A stretch of 44,372 nt of DNA from Bacteroidales bacterium. Lineage in GTDB: Bacteria; Bacteroidota; Bacteroidia; Bacteroidales; WCHB1-69. Both the position numbers and the translations under genes were made by a program. Positions within the stretch are counted from its first letter, which is position 1, and each line of letters begins with the position of its first letter. The stretch is taken from positions 1 to 44,372 of the forward strand of contig JAEEKX010000038.1 of NCBI GenBank assembly GCA_016288655.1, written 5' to 3'. The notes under the pieces were generated by a model. It worked only from the letters and a program-made list of their open reading frames with translations, did no database searches and was not told where the DNA came from. Of this stretch, positions 38,282 through 44,372 are shown piece by piece.

Positions 38282-41125
38282 ATGTCAGAGAAGAAGATCA
38301 TCATCCAAGGAGCGAAGGTCAACAACCTGAAGAATGTAAGTGTCGAGATACCGCAGGGCAAGTTGGTGGTTGTCACGGGCTTGTCCGGTTCGGGCAAGTC
38401 GTCGTTGGCGTTCGACACGCTTTATGCCGAGGGGCAGCGACGATATGTGGAGAGTCTCAGTTCGTATGCCCGTCAGTTCATGGGTAAGATCTCGAAGCCC
38501 GATGTGGAGAGCATCCGGAACATCCCGCCGGCCATCGCCATCGAGCAGCGCGTGATCTCGCGCAACCCGCGCTCGACCGTCGGAACCACCACCGAGATAT
38601 ACGAGTATCTGAAGTTGCTGTATGCCCGGGTCGGGCACATCTATTCCCCCGTGAGCCACAAGGAGGTGCGTCGCGAGACCGTCGCCGACGTGCTGGCCTA
38701 CCTCGCCACCTTGGCCGACGATGTCAAGGTCTATCTGCTCTCCCCGGTCGTGGTGCTCACCGGCCGTACGCTCTCGGAGCAACTCATCGTGTTGCAGAAG
38801 GAGGGGTACAGCCGTGTGGTCTATGACAAGGAGTTGATGGATATCAACGACTTCCTCTCCATCAAGCGGCCGAAGAAGTCCGCTGGCCCTTACCTGTTGG
38901 TTGACCGTTTCAAGGCAGCCACGCTGAAGGATGCCCACGCCCGTGTGGCCTCGTCGGTGGAGTCGGCCTTCAACGAGGGCAAAGGTTGTTGTATCGTGCA
39001 GACCGACAATGGGGGGGAGGTGCGTCAGAAGGCCTTCAACGACGTGCTGGCGATGGACGGCATCACCTTCTTGGAGCCGTCGCCCAACCTCTTCAGTTTC
39101 AACAATCCTTACGGCGCCTGCCCCATCTGTGGCGGTACCGGCATGGTCGAGGACATCGCTCCCGAATTGGTCATCCCCAATCCGGAACTCTCTCTGTTTG
39201 AGGGTGCTGTGGCCTGCTGGCATGGCGACAAGTTGCAAGAGTGGAAGGACCAGTTCGTGAAATATTCCGTCAAGCACGGCTTCCCGCCGCACCGCGCCAT
39301 CGAGGAGCTGAGTCCCGAGGAGTACGACCTGCTTTGGAACGGCCGCGAGGAGTGGCACGTCTATGGCATCCGGCAGTTTTTCATGTGGGTGGAGGCGCAG
39401 CGATACAAGATCCAGTACCGCGTGCTTTACAGCCGCTACCGCGGTCGCACCGAGTGCCACGACTGCCACGGCTTGCGCCTGCGCAAGGAGGCCGGCTATG
39501 TGCTCGTCAACGGCAAGTCCATCAACGAGTTGGTGAGTATGCCGGTGGCGGAGTTGTACGATTTCGTGCAGCGACTCAAGTTTTCCAACCGCAATGAGGA
39601 AAAGGTGGCGCGCCACATCGTGACGGAATTGCGCAATCGTTTGGGTTTCATGATGAACGTTGGGTTGGGTTACCTCACGCTGAACCGTCCGGCGCGCACG
39701 CTGTCGGGCGGCGAGTCGCAACGCATCAACTTGGCCGCCTCGCTGGGCAGCAGTTTGGTCGGTTCGCTCTATATCCTCGATGAACCCAGTATCGGTTTGC
39801 ATCAGCGTGATACACAACAACTTATACAAGTGCTGAGGCAGCTGCGCGACATCGGGAATACCGTCGTCGTGGTCGAGCACGACGAGGAGATCATCCGCGC
39901 CGCCGACTATCTCATTGACATGGGACCCGAAGCCGGACGTCTGGGGGGCGAGGTGGTCTTTGCCGGCAACTACGACGAGTTGGTGGCGAAATCCGACGGC
40001 TTAACCGCCGCCTACCTGCGCGGCATGATGCCCAAAGCCAAGGGCACTACCCTGCAGATTCCCGTGCCGAAATACCGCCGCAGTTGGCGCAATTATATTG
40101 AGATTATAGGCGCTAAAGAGCATAATCTCAAGAATATAGATGTAAAAATCCCACTGGAGATACTGACCGTTGTCACCGGCGTGAGCGGCTCGGGCAAGAG
40201 TACCCTCATCAAGGACATTCTCTATCCGGGCATCAGTAAAAAGATCGAGGAGAGCAGCGTCCACGTCGGTCGTCACAAGTCCATCAACGCAGACATGAGC
40301 CGTATCTCCGAGGTCGTCATCGTCGATCAGAACCCCATTGGGCGTTCATCACGGTCCAACCCGGCGCTCTATATCAAGGCCTACGACGACATCCGCGAAC
40401 TCTATGCCGCGCAGCCGTTATCCAAACAGCGCAACTACAAGCCCGGGTACTTCTCCTTCAACAGTCCCGGCGGCCGTTGCGAGGAGTGCGAGGGCGAAGG
40501 TGTCATCCACGTCGGCATGCAGTTCATGGCCGACGTCGATATCGAGTGCTCCGAGTGCCACGGCAAGCATTTCAAGGATGAGGTGCTGGAGGTGAAAGTG
40601 GGAGGAAAGGATATCAACGATATTCTGGAAATGACAATCAACCAGGCGGTTGAGTTCTTCGATAGCATTCAGTCGCAACACAAGATCATCCCGGGTATCG
40701 TGGATAAATTGCGCTTCTTGCAGAATGTCGGTTTGGGCTATTTGAAGATGGGACAGCCGTCGCAGACGCTCTCCGGCGGTGAGTCGCAGCGCGTGAAACT
40801 TGCTCTTTACCTCTCGCAGGGAAGGTCGAAGCAGAATGTGCTTTTCATCTTCGACGAGCCGACGACGGGCTTGCATTTCCATGACATCAACAAACTCTAT
40901 AGTGCCTTCAATCAGTTGATTGAAAGGGGAAACTCCGTCATAGTCATCGAGCACAACTTGGAGATCATCAAGTGTGCCGACTGGATTGTGGACCTCGGGC
41001 CGGAGGGTGGCGACCAGGGTGGGCGCGTGGTGTGCGAAGGCACGCCCGAGCAGGTGGCGGCGTGCCTGGAATCGCATACCGGACAGGCGTTGAAGGAGAA
41101 GGGATTGATCCCCACAAAAAAATGA
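38282..41125 (+). CDS. uvrA: excinuclease ABC subunit A
   Basis: The 947-aa ABC ATPase finds DNA damage with UvrB for nucleotide excision repair. Both cassettes are complete: Walker [11 protein letters not shown] and [10 protein letters not shown], signatures [12 protein letters not shown] and [12 protein letters not shown], Walker [13 protein letters not shown] and [12 protein letters not shown]. The C-terminal zinc finger is intact (CEECEGEG ... CSECHGK). The first zinc finger keeps only its second CxxC ([10 protein letters not shown]); the first pair is replaced by [15 protein letters not shown] recall this in other Bacteroidota UvrA proteins. The start is the ATG at 38282 (MSEKKII), with a TTG at 38276 rejected. 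Confidence 0.96.
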   Translation: MSEKKIIIQGAKVNNLKNVSVEIPQGKLVVVTGLSGSGKSSLAFDTLYAEGQRRYVESLSSYARQFMGKISKPDVESIRNIPPAIAIEQRVISRNPRSTVGTTTEIYEYLKLLYARVGHIYSPVSHKEVRRETVADVLAYLATLADDVKVYLLSPVVVLTGRTLSEQLIVLQKEGYSRVVYDKELMDINDFLSIKRPKKSAGPYLLVDRFKAATLKDAHARVASSVESAFNEGKGCCIVQTDNGGEVRQKAFNDVLAMDGITFLEPSPNLFSFNNPYGACPICGGTGMVEDIAPELVIPNPELSLFEGAVACWHGDKLQEWKDQFVKYSVKHGFPPHRAIEELSPEEYDLLWNGREEWHVYGIRQFFMWVEAQRYKIQYRVLYSRYRGRTECHDCHGLRLRKEAGYVLVNGKSINELVSMPVAELYDFVQRLKFSNRNEEKVARHIVTELRNRLGFMMNVGLGYLTLNRPARTLSGGESQRINLAASLGSSLVGSLYILDEPSIGLHQRDTQQLIQVLRQLRDIGNTVVVVEHDEEIIRAADYLIDMGPEAGRLGGEVVFAGNYDELVAKSDGLTAAYLRGMMPKAKGTTLQIPVPKYRRSWRNYIEIIGAKEHNLKNIDVKIPLEILTVVTGVSGSGKSTLIKDILYPGISKKIEESSVHVGRHKSINADMSRISEVVIVDQNPIGRSSRSNPALYIKAYDDIRELYAAQPLSKQRNYKPGYFSFNSPGGRCEECEGEGVIHVGMQFMADVDIECSECHGKHFKDEVLEVKVGGKDINDILEMTINQAVEFFDSIQSQHKIIPGIVDKLRFLQNVGLGYLKMGQPSQTLSGGESQRVKLALYLSQGRSKQNVLFIFDEPTTGLHFHDINKLYSAFNQLIERGNSVIVIEHNLEIIKCADWIVDLGPEGGDQGGRVVCEGTPEQVAACLESHTGQALKEKGLIPTKK

Positions 41126-41156
41126 AAATCATTGTAATACAGGAATAATTCAGGAT

Positions 41157-42116
41157 ATGGGTAAAGAGATTTTAGAACTGGCGAAAAGGACGCTCCGCTT
41201 GGAAGCTGAAGCCGTCGGCGCATTGCAAAACAATGTGGATCAGTCGTTTGAGGACTGCGTACAGGCAATCATGAAGATGAAGGGACGTTTGGTAGTGACA
41301 GGCATCGGTAAGAGTGCCATCATCGCGCAGAAAATCGTGGCGACGATGAACTCCACGGGCACGCCGGCCATCTTCATGCATGCCGCCGACGCCATCCACG
41401 GCGACCTCGGAATCATCCAACCCGATGATGTGGTGCTCTGTCTCTCGAAAAGCGGCAACACCCCTGAGATTTCGGTACTCATTCCCTTGTTGAAAAAGAA
41501 CGGCAACAGCTTGATTGCTTTGGTGGGCAATGTGGATTCCTTTTTGGCGAAGGAGGCCGACTACGTGCTGAACTGCACGGTGAGTCAGGAGGCCTGTCCG
41601 AACAACCTGGCGCCGACCTGCAGCAGCACGGCGCAGTTGGCGATGGGCGATGCCTTGGCGAGTTGCCTGATCTCGTTGCGCGGGTTCACGGCGCAGGATT
41701 TCGCTAAGTTCCACCCAGGTGGCATCTTGGGTAAACGCTTGTACGTGAGGGTGGAAGACCTTTACAAATTCAACGACAAGCCGCAGGTGACGCCCGACGC
41801 CACCATCCAGCAGGTGATTCTGGAGATCTCCGGCAAGTGCCTCGGCGTGACGGCTGTGGTGGAGAATGACCGCGTAGTGGGCGCCATCACCGATGGTGAT
41901 CTGCGCCGCATGTTGCAGAAAAATCCCGACCTCACGGGGCTTGTCGCTGCCGACGTGATGACGAAGTCGCCGAAGACCATCTCCCCGCAGACCCTCGCCG
42001 TGGAAGCCCTCGACATGATGCGCAAGAAGCAGATTACCAATATTTTCGTTGTCAATGATGGCAAGTACCTCGGCGTCATCCACATCCACGACATCATCAA
42101 GGAAGGGTTGGTGTGA
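41157..42116 (+). CDS. kdsD: KpsF/GutQ-type arabinose-5-phosphate isomerase with CBS pair
   Basis: The 319-aa protein interconverts ribulose-5-phosphate and arabinose-5-phosphate, the first step towards Kdo for lipopolysaccharide. A SIS domain covers about 40-170 (RLVVTGIGKSAIIAQKI, MHAADAIHGDLGII, LSKSGNTPEI, FHPGGILGKRL), followed by two CBS domains (about 205-319, ITDGDLRRML and VIHIHDIIKEG). Length is that of KdsD. The gene is 31 bases after uvrA, in the same direction. GutQ or KpsF paralogues cannot be told apart from sequence alone; no capsule or sugar-alcohol operon adjoins it. Confidence 0.92.
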   Translation: MGKEILELAKRTLRLEAEAVGALQNNVDQSFEDCVQAIMKMKGRLVVTGIGKSAIIAQKIVATMNSTGTPAIFMHAADAIHGDLGIIQPDDVVLCLSKSGNTPEISVLIPLLKKNGNSLIALVGNVDSFLAKEADYVLNCTVSQEACPNNLAPTCSSTAQLAMGDALASCLISLRGFTAQDFAKFHPGGILGKRLYVRVEDLYKFNDKPQVTPDATIQQVILEISGKCLGVTAVVENDRVVGAITDGDLRRMLQKNPDLTGLVAADVMTKSPKTISPQTLAVEALDMMRKKQITNIFVVNDGKYLGVIHIHDIIKEGLV

Positions 42117-42162
42117 GAGCAATTCGGGTAGGGAGGTAAAGTGAAGCGGAAAATAAAAAAAA

Positions 42163-42198
42163 ACGCTAACAAACGTCATTGAAATACGTTGTTAGCGT
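42163..42198 (-). terminator. hairpin after kdsD, with the U-run on the opposite strand
   Basis: ACGCTAACAA (42163-42172) pairs perfectly with TTGTTAGCGT (42189-42198). An A-run lies just to the left, so on the minus strand the stem is followed by nine T. It therefore looks like a good terminator for leftward transcription coming from the IS/T9SS side, and only a hairpin without U-run for kdsD. Confidence 0.6.
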
Positions 42199-42286
42199 CC
42201 TATAAGTTTGTACTATCTCCTGATTTCGTCACCAAAAAATCATTAAATTCGTAATGATCTCATAATGAGAAATAAAATTATGTCAA

Positions 42287-42311
42287 GACACCCCCAATGG
42301 GTGTCCCAATG
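42287..42311. repeat. left end of IS remnant: palindrome plus 14-bp direct repeat
   Basis: GACACCC-CCAAT-GGGTGTC (42287-42305) is a perfect inverted repeat. TGGGTGTCCCAATG at 42298-42311 recurs exactly, in the same orientation, at 43502-43515. Confidence 0.7.
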
Positions 42312-42341
42312 TTTTTTTGAGTATTTTTTCGGACAATTAAT

Positions 42342-43516
42342 ATGATGTTTGTCCGACAAAAAAATAACAAGTCAGGTTCGACGAGAGTTGTCGTTGTCAG
42401 CAAGGACAAAGGCAGATACAAACTCGTCAAAACGATGGGGAGCAGTTCTGATCCGCAAGAAATAGATAATCTTAGCAGACAAGGGGAGGAATGGATAAGA
42501 CGCAAATCCGGCATGGCGGACATGTTCACCTATGCCGAGGGCAAAGACAGGGAAGACGATCTGTGCAAGACCGGCTTCTCAAAGGAGGGCAGGCACAAGA
42601 ATCCTCAGATCATACTTGGGCTTATGGAGAACTGAACGGTTACCCGCTGGCCTACTGCATCCACGAGGGGAACAAGTACGAGGGACATACCATGATGCCG
42701 GTCATCGAGGAGTTCGTCCGCAAGTATGAACTGGAAGACTTCGTGGTTGTGACCGACTCGGGGCTGATGAACGAGCAGAATGTCGCTGATTTGGAGCGGA
42801 ACAACAACAAATACATCATCGGGGCACGTATAAAGACCGAATCGAAAAGAGTCACGGAATGGATACTGTCACATTCATGGGTGGACGGACAGATGGAGGA
42901 ATACGACAAGGGGGACGGGAGACGGCTTATGGTTGGCTACACCGATAACAGGGTGAGAAAGGACGCATACAACCGGGAGAAAGGGGGGCGAAGACTTGAG
43001 AAGGGATACAGGAACGGGATGTTGAGCAAAGAGAACATCAACAGACGAGGCCACAACAAGTTCCTGAAAATGAAGAACAAGGTGGGGGGGCATCAATTAT
43101 GGGGAAATAGAGGAGGACGCTGCATGGGATGGGCTTAAAGGATACCTGACAAACACCGAACTTCCCGCAGAACAAATCTATGCGGCCTATCATAACCTTT
43201 GGACCGTGGAGCTGGCCTTCCGCATCGCCAAATCGAAACTGGAAGTACGCCCGATGTTTCACTTCACCCGCAAACGTATAGAGGCGCACATCTGCATCTG
43301 CTTCGTGGCACTGAAGGTTTACAAGGAACTGGACGGATTCTCGAACTCAACGGCATCAAATTTAGCATTGACAAGGTACTGCGAATGGCTAAGGCAGTGA
43401 CGACCATACAAGTCCGTCTGCCACTCAACGGCCAACTTCTCTCCAGAACAATGGTCATGAAACGGCACAAACCCATTGAAAAACTCTTTGACGAAAATTT
43501 TTGGGTGTCCCAATGA
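42342..43516 (+). pseudogene. IS1634-type transposase, frameshifted and internally deleted
   Basis: The N-terminal part (MMFVRQKNNKSGSTRVVVV, KLVKTMGSSSD) and the DDE-region part (DDLCKTGFSKEGRHKNPQI, YPLAYCIHEGNKYEGHTM, FVVVTDSGLMN, LWTVELAFRIAKSKLEVRPMFHF, VRLPLNGQL, LMKRH-like end) identify the family. Between about codons 66 and 70 a long segment that normally separates these parts is missing. Three frameshifts follow: near 42632 (AACTGAAC where AACCTGAAC would keep frame), in the seven-G run 43084-43090, and near 43333 (GACGG where GACCGG would keep frame). The final frame ends with TGA at 43514-43516 inside the right repeat. Inactive. Confidence 0.85.
43502..43515. repeat. right 14-bp copy of TGGGTGTCCCAATG
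   Basis: Exact copy of 42298-42311 in direct orientation, 1204 bases away, overlapping the stop codon of the broken transposase. Its GGGTGTC is also the inverse of the leftmost GACACCC of the element. Confidence 0.7.
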
Positions 43517-43521
43517 CGAAG

Positions 43522-43848
43522 TCAGATGCTCTTCCATAGCAATCGGGATAGGAGAAAGGTATAGCCGTAATCCTCTGAAAAATAAAGAATATCACCATCG
43601 TCAATCCACTCTTCCTTTCCATTAGGGAAGATGGGTGTAGCGGGATGCCGCAACGAACGGATATCCTTGGTGTAGTATCCATATCCATATCCCGACATGA
43701 GCTAGCAGTTTCCGTCGGGAGCGAGGGTAAAGGTGGGGAAACTCCCAGAAAGATTAAGCTTAGCGAGGTCGTCTCGGTCTCGCTGCTGTTGGGCACACAA
43801 GGGGAGCACGATGCACATCAGCAGCAAGAAATTCAGAAGGCGGCGCAT
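43522..43848 (-). pseudogene. secreted-protein gene broken by an amber codon and truncated at the IS remnant
   Basis: From the ATG at 43848 a clear signal peptide is read (MRRLLNFLLLMCIVLPLCAQ), then a mature part up to FPTFTLAPDGNC, where a TAG (43702-43704) stops it after 48 codons. The same frame continues sensibly (LMSGYGYGYYTKDIRSLRHP, GKEEWIDDGDILYFSEDYG) to a stop at 43522, six bases from the IS repeat. FSEDYG resembles a BNR-type repeat seen in surface proteins, but this is thin. A -7 element lies upstream. No remainder of the gene is seen left of the IS, so the 3' part is lost or the gene is naturally small. Confidence 0.6.
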
Positions 43849-43868
43849 GGTGGATGAGGTTTGTGCAG

Positions 43869-43876
43869 CAAAAATA
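43869..43876 (-). promoter_or_regulatory. -7 element for the broken secreted-protein gene
   Basis: TATTTTTG on the minus strand fits TAnnTTTG, 20 bases before the ATG at 43848. A TTTG occurs about 22 bases further up, slightly beyond the usual spacing. Confidence 0.45.
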
Positions 43877-43913
43877 CAATAATAAGGGCAATAAAGCACA
43901 AAGAATCGAAAAA

Positions 43914-44372
43914 TTAGCGCTTTAAAAATTTCTCATACCCCAAGAAAGTGCCATTTTGCCATGCGCGGATAATGTAAACACCTGATGAATAAGATGTTGT
44001 ATTGATTTGAAAATGGTCATTCTCACCTGTTGCCCGTTCCACCAAACGACCGTAAAGGTCATAGACCTCCAGAGTGATCAAAGCGTTAGCATTGCCCATA
44101 ACCTTTACATTAAGCTGGTCAGTGGTGGGATTGGGGTAAACTTTGAGAGCAGGAGTCTGCGCAGGGACATTTTCCACTATACCCACAGAAGAGGTGTCGA
44201 TGCGGTTAGAGCGGGGCTCCGACAACGTTACTGCACCATCCTGGAGGGTACAACCACAATTGGTGACAGCTTCAATGTAGTAATACCCACCGTAGGGGAT
44301 GTCAATGTCTGCTGGAACATCGAACCATGTTTCTGTAGTGGTTCCCACTAATAAATCCACTGCCAAATGATG
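43914..44372 (-). CDS. T9SS type A sorting domain protein, 5' part outside window
   Basis: The frame is open from the right edge to a TAA at 43914 (152 codons seen). The visible part has a beta-sandwich-like module (ETWFDVPADIDIPYGGYYYIEAV, CGCTLQDGAVTL), a short linker, and a complete type A sorting domain: LKVYPNPTTDQLNVKV, LEVYDLYGRLVE, YSSGVYIIRAWQNG and the Lys/Arg end FLKR. The protein should cross the outer membrane through SprA and be released or anchored after tail removal. What the N-terminal catalytic or binding part is cannot be said. Confidence 0.88.
   Translation of the reverse strand, partial: HHLAVDLLVGTTTETWFDVPADIDIPYGGYYYIEAVTNCGCTLQDGAVTLSEPRSNRIDTSSVGIVENVPAQTPALKVYPNPTTDQLNVKVMGNANALITLEVYDLYGRLVERATGENDHFQINTTSYSSGVYIIRAWQNGTFLGYEKFLKR

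Larger units (their letters stand above)
42287..43516 (+). mobile_element. decayed IS1634-like (IS4-superfamily) insertion sequence
   Basis: About 1.23 kb lies between GACACCC at 42287 and the repeat ending 43515. GACACCC at the left and GGGTGTC at the right are inverted, giving short possible terminal repeats. The inside is filled by a broken transposase gene in plus orientation. The element is well short of what an intact IS1634-type element needs (transposase of about 550-600 aa, from memory), so it cannot move by itself. No target-site duplication could be fixed. Confidence 0.7.

Noticed and set aside
38700-39900. Missing first CxxC of UvrA zinc finger 1 as a sign of a damaged gene
   Set aside because: All ATPase motifs and the second zinc finger are intact, and I recall the same loss in other Bacteroidota UvrA proteins, so it is a lineage feature.
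42241-43520. Possible CRISPR or phage-related repeat array near the GGGTGTCCCAATG copies
   Set aside because: Only two copies of the 14-bp repeat exist, 1.2 kb apart, and they border a transposase remnant.
43455-43796. A 113-codon minus-strand frame across the IS right end
   Set aside because: It runs through the IS boundary in a frame different from both the signal-peptide gene and the transposase and has no protein-like features.

Overview
The window is a piece of a Bacteroidota chromosome, most likely Bacteroidales. Three things point there. Promoters carry the TAnnTTTG -7 element, in several places with a TTG/TTTG box 19-20 bases upstream. The type IX secretion (T9SS) genes sprA and porG are present together with cargo carrying type A sorting domains. 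The order porG-uppS-bamA-ompH is typical of the phylum. The genes are GC-rich and tightly packed, and the gaps between them are AT-rich.

Layout. Positions 1-1384 are an accessory edge: the 5' part of an Rpn-type nuclease gene running off the left end, a tRNA-Ala(GGC) with its own terminator, and a doubtful short ORF. Positions 1385-15876 (+) hold rluD, rlmI, a periplasmic thioredoxin-like protein, a TonB-receptor-like barrel, ruvA, the giant T9SS translocon gene sprA and a dNTPase gene. Positions 15882-33918 (-) read, in transcription order, porG, uppS, bamA, three tandem ompH/skp genes, tatD and a C10 cysteine protease with a T9SS tail. These are followed by kdd (a lysine-fermentation enzyme with its own promoter and terminator), a lipid kinase, an unusual one-helix membrane protein with a GAP1-N-like start, dnaE and a UvrD/PcrA helicase. 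Positions 34086-42116 (+) hold a flavodiiron protein, nfeD, floA, an exported nitroreductase, a lone 5'-nucleotidase C-terminal domain, uvrA and kdsD. The right end is degraded: a decayed IS1634-like element, a broken secreted-protein gene, and the 3' end of a T9SS cargo gene running off the edge.

How the genes fit together. Much of the window is outer-membrane biogenesis and secretion: BamA inserts barrels, OmpH/Skp chaperones carry them across the periplasm, UppS supplies the lipid carrier for wall and surface glycans, KdsD feeds Kdo synthesis, and SprA with PorG exports cargo such as the C10 protease found here. The flavodiiron protein, the exported nitroreductase and the lysine-fermentation enzyme suggest an anaerobic, amino-acid-using life. 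DnaE, UvrA, the PcrA-like helicase, RuvA and the dNTPase are housekeeping DNA functions.

The least explained intact gene is 21859-23385 (GAP1-N-like, membrane-anchored). I found no CRISPR array, prophage or riboswitch. Assignments rest on motifs read by eye, not on database searches.
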